Origin: Bog-159 sp963738375
GTDB lineage: Bacteria; Acidobacteriota; Terriglobia; Bryobacterales; Bryobacteraceae
NCBI GenBank assembly: GCA_963738375.1
Contig: CAVTWL010000012.1
Location: 310,001 to 374,000 of the forward strand
DNA length: 64,000 nt
Direction: 5' to 3'
Part shown: one piece after another, positions 33,783 to 44,167 of the stretch
How the letters are laid out: the number at the start of each line of letters is the position of its first letter
Numbering within the stretch: position 1 is the first letter of the stretch
Notes under the pieces: generated by a model
Database searches by the model: none
Seen by the model: the letters and a program-made list of their open reading frames with translations, nothing else
What the model was told of the DNA's origin: nothing
Made by a program: the position numbers and the translations under genes

Positions 33783-36410
33783 ATGAAACGCAACCCACCA
33801 CGCCTCGCCTCCTTCCTGGTTCGCGACGAGTCTGTCCTCGGCGACCTCCTTGAAGAATTCAACACCTGCGAACGCTCGAACCCCTGGTTCTGGAAACAGG
33901 TCTGGAGCTTGCTCTGGCTTGCTCGCGCCTCGGAAAAACGTGAAAGGAGACATTCCGTGAATCTGCTCAACGATCTTTGGACCGACCTCCGTTTCGCCGC
34001 GCGATCCATCGCCAAAAACCCTGGCTTCGCCGGCGTTATCATCCTCGCTATTGCTCTGGGCGTCAGCGTGAATACCGCTGTCTTCACCATGGTCAACGCC
34101 CTCGCGCTTCGCCCCCTGCCTGTGCCCGGCGCGCGCCGTGTAGCCGGCATCTACCAGCAGTTTCAAGGGACCGTGTCCCGGAATGTGAACGGTGAGCCGA
34201 GCCTCTTTTCCTACCCGGAATACCAGAGCTATCGCGATCAAAATCGCGTGTTTTCCGGCCTCGCCGCTTACTACCCGCAATTTCGCGCGACCCTCGCCGG
34301 CGAGCGTCCCCGCGACATGAGCGGCGAACTCGCCACCTGCAACTATTTCTCTACTTTGGCGATCCGCCCCTCCATCGGCCGCGCCTTCGCCGCCTCCGAT
34401 TGCACCGCCGCCGGTTCTCCCGTTGTGGTGCTCAGCGATAGCGCGTGGCGTACCGTCTTCGCCGCCGCACCCGATATCCTTGGCAAGTCGATTACTCTCA
34501 ATCGCACCAACCTTACTGTAATCGGCGTAGCGGCCCCGGGATTTCATGGCGCACAGGTTTCCGCCGCCGAATTCTGGGCGCCCCTGACTTTAGACCCTCT
34601 CATCCACCCGGGCGACGCCATGAAACAGGACAACCTGAGCTGGCTCGCCCTGGTCGGCCGCCTGAAGAGCGGGATAACGCTTGATGAAGCTAAAGCCAAC
34701 CTGAGCGTCATCGCCGCGCGCATTGACCGCCTCCACCCAGGCCGCAAAACCACCCTGTCCGTCGACATGGCGACCTTGATGAACGTGCCGGAAGAGCGCC
34801 ACATCGTCCTGACTGTAGCGGCGGTAATCTTCGCGGCCGTAAGCCTTGTCCTGCTGATCGCCTGCGCCAACGTCGCTAACTTACTTCTGTCTCGCGCCAC
34901 CGCTCGCCAGAAGGAAATCGCCGTGCGCTTGTCGGTCGGCGCCAGCCGCGCCCGTCTCCTTCGTCAACTGCTCACCGAAAGCGTCTTGCTCGCTATCCCC
35001 GGCGGTCTCGTAGGAGCCATGGCCGCCAGCCTGTGCATGACGCCCTTATTCTTGATGTTCGTCTCCGCTCTTCCCGGAGATGCCCCGCCGGTGTCGCTGA
35101 ACCTGAATCCCGACATTCGCGTCCTTGCCTACACCCTGGCAGTCACGATCGTCACGGGAATCGTGTTCGGCCTTGCTCCCGCATTGCAGGCCACCCGTCC
35201 CGATCTCACCGCCGCCCTCAAAGCCGAAGGCAGCGGTTCCGGCACGCACTCCTCGCGCGGCCGCCTGCGCGGCATTCTGGTCGTTGCCCAGGTTTCCGTC
35301 TGCCTGGTGCTGCTCATTACCGCCGGCCTGCTGGCCCGTGGGCTCCAGGCTGCGCAACACATCCAGCCCGGCTTTCGTACCGATGGCGTTGTCGCCGTAA
35401 GGTTCGATCTCGAACAGCAGCGTTACAACCAACCGAGCGCCGCGGAATTTCATCGCGCGCTGGCTGAACGCCTGCTATCTCTGCCTGGCGTGGACGCCGT
35501 GGCTAATGCCGCGGTTGTGCCGCTCAGTATGGAAACCTGGGGCGGCGATGTCAAAATTGCCGGCCAGTCCAGCGGAATGTCCGACCACTACAACCTGGTT
35601 TCGCCGGATTTCTTCTCCCTGTTGGGAATCCCCATCATCCACGGCCGCAACTTCACTGCCCAGGAAATGAACGGTACCGCAAAGGTCGCCATCGTGATGG
35701 AATCCACCGCGCGCAAACTCTGGCCCGGACAGGATCCGGTGGGGAAAACCTTTACCACCGGCGACCCGGCCGCCTCCATCCAAATCGTCGGCGTCGCCCG
35801 CGATGCCCATTCAAGCAGCCTCGGCGAACTTGACCCCGTCTTCTTTTACTTCCCACTTAGCGCGGAACAGCAGTTGCCGTTGAAGCTCCTGGTCCATAGC
35901 AACGCCAGCTTCGAACAGACCGCCGCATTGCTGCGGGCCACCGTCAAAGGTATTGATCCCAACGTCCTCGCGGAGGTGAAGAGCATGGAACAAAATCTCC
36001 AAATGTATCGCACCCCAGCCAGAATCGTAACCGAACTGGCGAGTGTCCTGGGCGCCTTCGCCTTGTTCCTGGCCACCATCGGAATCTACAGCGTGGTCTC
36101 CTATGCCGTCAGCCGCCGCATCCGGGAAATCGGCATTCGCATGACCCTCGGCGCTGGCCGCCGCGAAGTGATCCGGCTGATCCTGAGCGGCGCCATGCGC
36201 CCCGTGATCGTCGGCGTGGCCCTTGGAGTCGCGGCCGCCGCCGCCATTTCGCAAGTGTTGGCCAGCGTTCTCTATGGCCTCAGCCCTATCGACCCAATCG
36301 CCTTTGTCGGAGTGACCCTGTTCCTGGTCGCAATCGCTTTGTTAGCCAGTTTCATCCCCGCTCGCCGCGCCATGCGTATCGATCCCATGGACGCCCTTCG
36401 CTACGAGTGA
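33783..36410 (+). CDS. ADOP-family permease (second copy)
   Basis: This 875-residue protein is a second ADOP permease. It has a permease-prefix helical domain (about residues 5-55, DLLEEFNTCERSNPWFW), one membrane helix at about 75-97 (GFAGVIILAIALGVSVNTAVFTMV), a periplasmic MacB-core-like domain, a central helix group (LVLLIACANVANLLLSRATARQKEIAVRLSVGASRARLL), and a final FtsX half ending DPMDALRYE. It differs from the ADOP at 21641 in prefix domain and codon style. It has no ATPase partner nearby. The physiological substrate is unknown. Confidence 0.92.
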   Translation: MKRNPPRLASFLVRDESVLGDLLEEFNTCERSNPWFWKQVWSLLWLARASEKRERRHSVNLLNDLWTDLRFAARSIAKNPGFAGVIILAIALGVSVNTAVFTMVNALALRPLPVPGARRVAGIYQQFQGTVSRNVNGEPSLFSYPEYQSYRDQNRVFSGLAAYYPQFRATLAGERPRDMSGELATCNYFSTLAIRPSIGRAFAASDCTAAGSPVVVLSDSAWRTVFAAAPDILGKSITLNRTNLTVIGVAAPGFHGAQVSAAEFWAPLTLDPLIHPGDAMKQDNLSWLALVGRLKSGITLDEAKANLSVIAARIDRLHPGRKTTLSVDMATLMNVPEERHIVLTVAAVIFAAVSLVLLIACANVANLLLSRATARQKEIAVRLSVGASRARLLRQLLTESVLLAIPGGLVGAMAASLCMTPLFLMFVSALPGDAPPVSLNLNPDIRVLAYTLAVTIVTGIVFGLAPALQATRPDLTAALKAEGSGSGTHSSRGRLRGILVVAQVSVCLVLLITAGLLARGLQAAQHIQPGFRTDGVVAVRFDLEQQRYNQPSAAEFHRALAERLLSLPGVDAVANAAVVPLSMETWGGDVKIAGQSSGMSDHYNLVSPDFFSLLGIPIIHGRNFTAQEMNGTAKVAIVMESTARKLWPGQDPVGKTFTTGDPAASIQIVGVARDAHSSSLGELDPVFFYFPLSAEQQLPLKLLVHSNASFEQTAALLRATVKGIDPNVLAEVKSMEQNLQMYRTPARIVTELASVLGAFALFLATIGIYSVVSYAVSRRIREIGIRMTLGAGRREVIRLILSGAMRPVIVGVALGVAAAAAISQVLASVLYGLSPIDPIAFVGVTLFLVAIALLASFIPARRAMRIDPMDALRYE

Positions 36411-36540
36411 ATCCGAGCGTTTAGATACGCGGCAAGCCCTGCCCCGTGTGGGAGCAGCGGAGCGGATCCCCGCAACTGAGAGATAATTCACAACTCGCCG
36501 ACCGCGAACGGCCGTCGCCAAAAACTTCCTATACTGAGGG

Positions 36541-39500
36541 TTGAAGCGCCCCCCACGCAAGGCTACACCCGTTCCCGCCAGCCCCCTGGATGTCTTCCAT
36601 CCGGCCGTGCGGGAATGGTTCGAGGCGGTATTCCCTGCGCCCACCCAACCGCAATCGCTCGGCTGGCCCGCCATCGCGCGCGGCGATTCCACGCTGATCC
36701 TCGCGCCCACGGGCACCGGCAAGACCCTGGCGGCTTTCCTTTGGTGCCATCGACCGGCTGATGTTTCGCCCTGTCCCGCCGCCCGACGAGCGATGCCGCG
36801 TGCTGTACATTTCGCCGATCAAGGCTCTGGCCGTGGACGTGGAACGCAACCTCCGCTCGCCGCTGGTGGGTGTCGCCCAGATGGCGCGCAAGTCTGGGCG
36901 TCGATTTCACGAGCCCGTGATCGCCATCCGCACCGGCGATACGCCCAGCGCCGAGCGCGCACGTTTCGCGCGCCATCCCGGCGACATCCTCATCACCACG
37001 CCCGAATCGGTCTATCTGATGCTGACCTCCAACGTCCGCGAAACCTGCGCTCGGTGGAAACGGTGATCCTCGACGAAATCCACGCCCTCGTGCCCAACAA
37101 GCGCGGGTGCGCATCTGGCGCTTTCGCTCGAGCGCCTGGAGCATCTATGCGGACGGCCGCGTGCAGCGCATCGGTCTTTCCGCAACGCAGCGGCCGCTCG
37201 AAGAAGTCGCGCGATTTTCTGGGCGGCGCGGAATCCGGCAAGGCCACCCGCGGCGCCTCCCACCGCGGAAGCGTCGCCCGCCGATCTCCTCGATTCCGAA
37301 TGGAGCGCGGTGGCGCACCGCTTTCGTCCCGTCACCATCGTGGATGCCGGCGCTCCCAAGAAGCTCGACCTATGCGTCGAAGTGCCGCTCGACGACATGA
37401 GCCGGCTCGACGAACTTCGAGCTGATCCCCAGCGGGCCGGCTTCGCAAGGCCCCGTGCGCCCGTCCATCTGGAGCGCCATTCATCCCAAGCTGCTGGAAC
37501 TGGTGCGCGCGCATCGATCCACGCTGATTTTCGTGAACAGCCGGCGGCTGGCGGAGCGCATCTCCGGCGCAGTGAACGAACTGGCCGGCGAAGTCCTGGT
37601 TCGCGCGCATCACGGCAGCGTCGCCGCGGCGCAGCGCAAAGATATCGAGGAGCGCCTGAAGACCGGGACGCTGCGCGGCATCGTCGCCACTTCTTCGTCT
37701 GGAACTCGGCATCGATATGGGAGCGGTCGATCTGGTGGTGCAGATCGAAGCGCCGCCTTCGGTTGCGAGCGGCATGCAGCGGATCGGGCGCGCCAGCCAC
37801 CACGTGGGCGGGATCAGCTCCGCCATCATTTTCCCGAAATACCGCGGCGACCTGGTAGCCTGCGCGGCCATTACCCGCGCCATGCAGCGAAGGCCAGGTG
37901 GAGACGCGTTCGCTATCCGCGCAATCCGCTGGATGTGCTCGCGCAGCAGATCGTCGCCATGGCCGCGGTCGATGACCTGGGACGCCGCCGCAATGTTTTC
38001 CGCGGTAACGCCGCGCCGCCCCTTACGCCGGTCTCACCCGCTCCGCCTTCGAAAGCGTGCTGGACATGCTCTCCGGCCGCTATCCCGCGGATGAATTCGC
38101 GGAGCTGCGCCCGCGCATCACCTGGGATCGCGTCTCCAACAAAATCACGGCGCGCGAAGGCGCCAAGAAGGTCGCTATTGCCAACGGCGGCACCATTCCG
38201 GATCGCGGACTGTTCGGCGTCTTTCTTGCCGGTGCCACGCGCGGCGCGCGAGTGGGCGAACTCGACGAGGAAATGGTCTTCGAAAGCCGCACGGGAGACA
38301 CCATCATTCTGGGCGCCAGCACCTGGCGGATCGAAGAAATCACGCACGATCGCGTGCTGGTTTCGCCCGCGCCCGGCGAGCCCGGCAAGATGCCGTTCTG
38401 GCACGGGGATACGGCGGGGCGGCCTTCGGAGTTCGGCGCGACCATCGGCGCGATGACGCGCGAACTGCTGCAACTTCCCCGCCCCGTCGCGCATACGCGC
38501 TTGATCGAGGATCACAGGCTGGACGCGAACGCCGCCGAAAATCTGCTGCGCTATCTGGAAGACCAGGCCGCCGCCACGGGCTGCGTGCCCAGCGACGAAG
38601 ACATCTTGATCGAGCGCTGCCGCGACGAGCTGGGCGACTGGCGCCTGTGCGTCCTCACTCCGTTCGGTAGCCGCGTTCACGCGCCGTGGTGCATGGCGGT
38701 GACTGCGCGGCTGCGCGCCGAGCGCGGTCTGGAAGTGGAGACCATGTGGTCCGACGACGGTTTCGTGATCCGGCTGCCCGATAGCGAAGAAGCCATCGAC
38801 ACCGAAGCCATTCTCATTTCGGCCGCCGAGTTGAAGGAGCTGGTGCTGCGGCAACTGGGCAGCACGTCGCTGTTCGCCGCGAAATTCCGGGAAGCCGCCG
38901 GCCGCGCCCTGCTGCTGCCGCGCCGTCGGCCCGGGCAGCGCGCGCCACTCTGGCAGCAGCGCAAACGCGCTGCGGATCTGATGGCGGTAGCTTCGCGCTA
39001 TGCCTCGTTCCCGATCATCCTCGAAACCTACCGCGAGTGCTTGCGCGAAGTGCTGGATCTCGGCGCGGCCGCCGAGGTGCTGAAGAAAATCGAGCGCGGC
39101 GCCATTCATGTGACCACCATCGAATCGGTGAAGCCTTCGCCATTCGCGTCGGCCCTGTTGTTTTCCTACATCGCGAATTACATTTACGAAGGCGATGCGC
39201 CGCTGGCCGAACGCCGCGCGCAAGCCCTGGCCATCGACCAGTCGCAACTGGAACAGATCCTCGGCGGCACCGATTTCCGCGAACTGCTCGATCGCGCGGC
39301 CATGGACGAGGTCGAGGCGCAATTGCAATCCCTCGATCCGGATTACCACGCGAAACACGCCGACGGCGTTCACGATCTGCTGCTCAAGCTGGGCGATCTC
39401 AGTGCGGAGGAGATTGCGGTCCGTTCGGCCACGCCTGCCATTGCCTCCACCATCCAGGATCTCGCGCGCGCCCGCCGCGCCGTGCGCGTTCGCATCGCCG

Positions 39501-41202
39501 GCGCCGAACGCTTGATTCCGGTGGAATACGCCGCGCGCTATCGCGATGCGCTGGGCGTGCCTTTGCCGCCGGGGCTCGCCGAAGTTTTCCTTGCCCCGGT
39601 TGAGAATCCCCTCGGGTCGGTCGTCCGGCGTTACGCGCGCACGCACGGCCCGTTCACTCTCGGTGAGTTTTGCGCACGTTATGACATTGCCGCGGCCGAA
39701 GCGGAAGCCCAACTGCGGCTGCTGCACAGCGACGGCAAAATCCTGGAAGGAGAGTTCCGGCCCGGCGGCGTCCATCGGGAATGGTGCGATCCGGAAGTTC
39801 TGCAGCAGATCCGCCGCAAAACCCTGGCCCAGTTGCGGCGCGAAGTGGTGCCCGCCGAACAGTCCGTCTTTGCCCGCATGCTGTACCGCTGGCAGGGAAT
39901 CACTGCGCCGCGCAAAGGACTCGATGCGCTTTTGGATGCCATCGAACTCCTCCAAGGCGCGGAATTGATTGCTTCCGATCTCGAACGCGAGATCCTCCCT
40001 GCCCGCGTGGCCAACTACCAGGCGTCCGATCTGGACGCGCTCGTGGCGGCGGGCGATATCGTTTGGATTGGCAGGCAGCCGCTCGGTCAGCGCGATGGCC
40101 GGCTCTCGTTCTACCTCGTGGAAGCGCTCGCCGCCCTCACCCCGCCGGGATCTCTCGATCAACTTCCCGAGGGCCTCTCGGAACGCGCAGTCAAAATCCT
40201 CGATTTCCTGGCTCACAACGGCGCGTCGTTCCAAATCAGCATCCATCAAGCCGTGGGCGGCGGGTTTCCGAACGATACTATGGAAGCCCTGTGGCAGCTT
40301 GTCTGGGCAGGCCTGGCGACCAACGATACTTACCATCCCGTGCGGAGTCTGGTCGCTCCCCCCCAAAAACCGATCGCGGTACCGCCTATTTCCCGCCGGG
40401 ATCTCCGGGCTTCGCCTTGCGTCGCCGCACCCAGCGCGGCGAAGGCTACGGGCAGGGCAGATGGTCGCTGGTTGCACAGCGCATCCCCGTGCGTGCCAAC
40501 CCCGCGGAGTGGAGCCTGGCCGTGGCGCGGCAATTGCTAACCCGCAATGGCATCGTCATGCGGGAAACAGCGGCCGTCGAAAATGTTCGGGGCGGATACG
40601 CGGCCCTCTATCCCGCCCTGAAAACCATGGAAGAGAGCGGATGGGTGCGCCGTGGGCTGTTTGTGGAAGGCATGGGCGCGGCGCAATTCGCCATGCCCGC
40701 CGCGGTCGACATGCTGCGGTCCCTGCGGCGTCCCGATGAGCGTCCCGATGCCGTGCACTTGGCCGCTTCCGATCCCGCCAATCCTTACGGCGGCTTACTG
40801 CCTTGGACCGGCGCCTCGGAAGACCATTCCATGGCGCGCGCCGCCGGCGCGAACGTCATTCTGGTGAATGGACGGCTCGCCGCCTTTTTCCGCCGGCGCA
40901 ACCCCGCGCTCCGCGTATTCCTGCCCGCCGAGGAACCGGAGCGCAGCCAGGTCGCTCGCCAGCTGGCGCGCAAGCTTGCCGACGTCGCCGTCCGCGCTCA
41001 GGCGCGCCGCGGCGGACTACTCATTGGCGCCATAAACGATGAGGCCGCTAACGGCCACTTCCTCGCTCGTTTCCTGGAAGAGGCCGGCTTCGTCTCTACT
41101 TCGGCCGGATATCAGATGCGGCGCGTTTCCCCCGCGGCTCTGGCGGTAACCCATCCCAACGAGCAAGACGAGGACGAAGGCGAAGGCTCGCCCGATGCCT
41201 GA
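36541..41202 (+). pseudogene. lhr: lhr-type large DEAD/DEAH helicase gene, frameshifted many times
   Basis: Stitched together, the frames encode a complete Lhr-type helicase of about 1550 residues. Visible parts are FHPAVREWFEAVFPAPTQPQ, Walker A (APTGTGKT), YISPIKALAVDVERNL, DEIH, SATQRP, and QRIGRA, then the long Lhr C-terminal part. I count 12 single-base frameshifts between about 36747 and 38012 and one more at a C7A5 run near 40358-40369. Eleven are +1 insertions and two are -1. All motifs are intact. Lhr proteins act in DNA repair or in RNA/DNA unwinding. The last eight bases overlap the Nei2-like gene. It is non-functional as written, or poorly sequenced. A TATACT lies at 36529-36534 and the TTG 36541 may be leaderless. 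Confidence 0.85.
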
Positions 41203-42001
41203 GGGCGACACCATCTTCCGCGCGGCCCGCACTCTGAATCGCGCGCTTGCCGGGCAAACCGTCAGCCGTTTCGAAACGGTGCTTCCCCAGCTTTCGCGTA
41301 TCGATGACGATGCTCCCATCGCGGGCCGCACCATCGAGAGCGTAAGCGCCGCCGGCAAATGGATGCACATGCAGTTTTCCGGCGGCCTCGTTCTGGTAAC
41401 CCACATGTTGATGAGCGGAAGCTGGCACATCTACCGTCCCGGTGAGCGCTGGAAGCGGCCGCGCTTCGATATGCGCATCGTCATCGAAACTCCTTCGTTC
41501 GTGGCAGTCGCGTTCCATGTGCCCATCGCCGAGTTTCAGACCGCCGCCAGCCTCGCCCGGCACCGCAGCGTGCAAAAGCTGGGGCCCGACGTGCTGGCGC
41601 CGGACTTCGATGCCGCGGCGGCCATCGCGCAATTGCGGTCCCGGCCGGATCTGGAAGTCGGTGTGGCGCTCTTGCGCCAATCGCTGGTGGCCGGGCTCGG
41701 CAATGTCTTTAAATCCGAGGTGTGTTTCGCCGCCCGAGTCAATCCGTTCCGCTTGGTGGGGTCGTTGTCCATTCAGGAACTCGCCGCGCTAATGGCTCAC
41801 GCGCGCCAATTCATGCAAGCGAACACCAATGCCGGCATGCGCCGCACCACCGGACGGACAGATCCATCCGAACGCCTGTGGGTCTACCGCCGCCGCGCCG
41901 GCGCCTGCCGGGTTTGCGGCGAAGCCATTCGGGCATACAAACAAGGCGAAGATGCGCGCATCACCTTTTGGTGCCCTAACTGCCAGCCCGTGAAATCGTA
42001 A
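41195..42001 (+). CDS. Nei2-like formamidopyrimidine/endonuclease VIII DNA glycosylase
   Basis: This 268-residue base-excision repair glycosylase has the catalytic N-terminus MPEGDT (Pro2, Glu3), a conserved lysine K55 in AGKWMH, the HMLMSGSWHIY block, the H2TH region around LGNVFKSEVCFAARVNPF, and a C-terminal Cys4 zinc finger (CRVCG...CPNC). It removes oxidised bases and nicks the backbone. It begins at ATG 41195 and overlaps the lhr end by eight bases, so it would be coupled to it. An lhr-nei neighbourhood is also known from Actinobacteria, which supports a shared repair role. It looks intact even though lhr is broken as written. Confidence 0.9.
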   Translation: MPEGDTIFRAARTLNRALAGQTVSRFETVLPQLSRIDDDAPIAGRTIESVSAAGKWMHMQFSGGLVLVTHMLMSGSWHIYRPGERWKRPRFDMRIVIETPSFVAVAFHVPIAEFQTAASLARHRSVQKLGPDVLAPDFDAAAAIAQLRSRPDLEVGVALLRQSLVAGLGNVFKSEVCFAARVNPFRLVGSLSIQELAALMAHARQFMQANTNAGMRRTTGRTDPSERLWVYRRRAGACRVCGEAIRAYKQGEDARITFWCPNCQPVKS

Positions 42002-42086
42002 ACCATCGGAACTGACCTGCATATCCTCGCGCGGCGCGGCACTTTCCGCTGGCGGCATGTAGAATAAGCTTTCGATTAGGAGAGCT

Positions 42087-44135
42087 ATGTCTGCTTTGAA
42101 TATTCTGCGAACCGGATCGCTTGGCCTCGCGTTGGCGTGCGCGGCCGCCGGACAAACCACTACGGCGGAAGTGAAGTCACCCAATGGCGCTATCCAAATT
42201 TCCATCGCTACCCTGGATGGCAAGACCGAAAGCGCCGCGGGCGGCCAGTTGGCGTATCGCGTGCAGTTTCGCGGTAAGGTTCTCGTCGATTGGTCAAACC
42301 TCGGCCTGCTCTTGGAAGGCGCGGCGCCGCTCGGGCCGGCGCAGCGCATCGCATCGGCCCAGCCATCCAGCCAGGATGAAACCTGGAAACCCGTAGCGGG
42401 AAAAGCAAGCCCCATTCGCAACCACTACAATGCCATGGGCGTGAACACCGTGGAAACCGCGGCGAGCGCGCGCCGGCTGGCGATTGAAGCCCGGGCTTAT
42501 GACGACGGCGCCGCGTTCCGCTACGTCGTCCCAGAGCAGGCGGCCATCGCCGAACTGCGCATTCTGAACGAAGCCACGCAATTCCGCTTCTCCAAAGATG
42601 CGGAAACATTTCCCCTGATCATGCGCGGTTTCCAGACGTCCAACGAGGACAACTATCACCAACTGCCGTTGGGCGCCCTGCATCCCGAATACCTGATCAA
42701 TCTGCCGCTGCTGCTGCATGTGCCGGGCGTCGCTTGGGTGGGGCTGACGGAAGCGGATCTCGAGGATTACCCGAACCTGTATCTCACCGGTACCGGACAG
42801 CCGGCGCTCTCCGCGCGCCTCGCGGCGCGGGTGGAGGGCGTGGATACCAATACCGACTTGGCGCCGGTGTTCGACAAGACCGCCGATGCCGCCACCGTTT
42901 CCGTCATCGGCCGCGCGCCGGTGCGATCGGGCTGGCGGGCGTTGATGATCGCGGACGATCCGGGACGCCTCGTCGAATCGAACCTGGTCGCGAATCTGAA
43001 TCCGCCCAGCGCCATCGCCGATACTTCCTGGATCCGGCCCGGCAAAACCGCGTGGGACTGGTGGAGCGGCAGCCTGGCAAAAGGTGTCCCGCGGCCTGGC
43101 ATGAACAACGACACCATGAAATACTACATCGACTTCGCCGCCCGCAATCATCTGGAATCCATGCTGATCGACGCCGGCTGGTCGGCGCCCACGGGCAAGC
43201 GGGTCTCCAACTGGAGTTCCACGGATCTGACCAAAACGATCCCCGCCATCGATGTGCCTATGCTGGTCGAATACGCCAGACAGAGGAACGTGCGCATCTG
43301 GCTGTGGGCGCACTTCAAAGATATGTACAGCCAGATGGACGACGCCTTTGGGCAATACCAGAAGTGGGGCGTCGCAGGCGTGAAGATCGACTTCATGGAC
43401 CGCTCCGATCAGTGGATGGTGAATTGGTATCGCATGGCGGCCCGCAAAGCGGCGGACCATCGTCTGATGGTCGATTTTCACGGAGCCTTCAAACCCGACG
43501 GCATGCAGCGTACCTATCCCAACGTCCTGACCCGCGAAGGAGTGATGGGCGCGGAGTACAACAAGTGGAGCGGCCGCGTCACTCCGGCGCACAACGTAAC
43601 GCTGGCCTTCACTCGCATGCTGGCTGGTCCCATGGATTACACGCCGGGCGGCTTCGACAACGCCACCCAGGATGACTTCGTACCTCGTAGCAAGGGTCCC
43701 ATGGTCATGGGCACCCGGGCGCACGCAACGGCTCTTTACGTGGTGTTTGAAAGCGAATTGCAGATGCTCGCCGATTCACCGGATGCCTACGAAGGGCAGA
43801 AGGAAATGCCATTCCTGCAAGCCGTGCCCGCATCCTGGGACGAAACGCGCGTGCTGAACGGCGTGCCGCCCAAATATATTACGGTGGCGCGCCGGCGCGG
43901 AAGCGACTGGTTCCTCGGTTCCATCACGGATTGGGACGCGCGGGAAATCGATACGCCACTGAGCTTCCTCGGTGGCGGAACCTATCGCGCGGAGATCTAC
44001 AGCGACGGGCCGGACGCGGCCACGCACGCCAAAGATTCACGGTTCGAGTCCCGGCAGGTCACGGCGGCCACTGTCCTGAAACTGAAGTTGGCCCCCGGCG
44101 GCGGCTGCGCCATCCGGTTTACGCTCTCCCAATGA
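42087..44135 (+). CDS. Secreted GH97 alpha-glycosidase
   Basis: This 682-residue protein has a signal peptide (MSALNILRTGSLGLALACAAAG) and the GH97 layout: an N-terminal beta-sandwich (about residues 30-300), the TIM barrel (about 300-600), and a C-terminal sandwich. The barrel has WDWWSGSLAKGV, ESMLIDAGWSAPTGKR, and VKIDFMDRSDQWMVNWY, where D435 is at the position of the Asp nucleophile of retaining GH97 enzymes. TREGVMGAEYNKWSG follows. This points to alpha-galactosidase-like rather than inverting alpha-glucosidase activity, but I hold that loosely. It starts at ATG 42087 with AGGAGA five bases upstream. It stands alone between nei2-like and the thioredoxin-tailed gene. Confidence 0.88.
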   Translation: MSALNILRTGSLGLALACAAAGQTTTAEVKSPNGAIQISIATLDGKTESAAGGQLAYRVQFRGKVLVDWSNLGLLLEGAAPLGPAQRIASAQPSSQDETWKPVAGKASPIRNHYNAMGVNTVETAASARRLAIEARAYDDGAAFRYVVPEQAAIAELRILNEATQFRFSKDAETFPLIMRGFQTSNEDNYHQLPLGALHPEYLINLPLLLHVPGVAWVGLTEADLEDYPNLYLTGTGQPALSARLAARVEGVDTNTDLAPVFDKTADAATVSVIGRAPVRSGWRALMIADDPGRLVESNLVANLNPPSAIADTSWIRPGKTAWDWWSGSLAKGVPRPGMNNDTMKYYIDFAARNHLESMLIDAGWSAPTGKRVSNWSSTDLTKTIPAIDVPMLVEYARQRNVRIWLWAHFKDMYSQMDDAFGQYQKWGVAGVKIDFMDRSDQWMVNWYRMAARKAADHRLMVDFHGAFKPDGMQRTYPNVLTREGVMGAEYNKWSGRVTPAHNVTLAFTRMLAGPMDYTPGGFDNATQDDFVPRSKGPMVMGTRAHATALYVVFESELQMLADSPDAYEGQKEMPFLQAVPASWDETRVLNGVPPKYITVARRRGSDWFLGSITDWDAREIDTPLSFLGGGTYRAEIYSDGPDAATHAKDSRFESRQVTAATVLKLKLAPGGGCAIRFTLSQ

Positions 44136-44167
44136 CAGGGTAAAATACCAGACGGTGGAGGTGTGTG

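Noticed and set aside
37913..40477. 854-codon open frame on the minus strand inside the helicase region
   Set aside because: It is the antisense of conserved Lhr coding sequence; its composition is a shadow of GC-rich codons and it has no family match by eye.
42294..43724. 476-codon minus-strand frame over GH97
   Set aside because: Shadow of the GH97 gene; no ribosome binding site and no domain.
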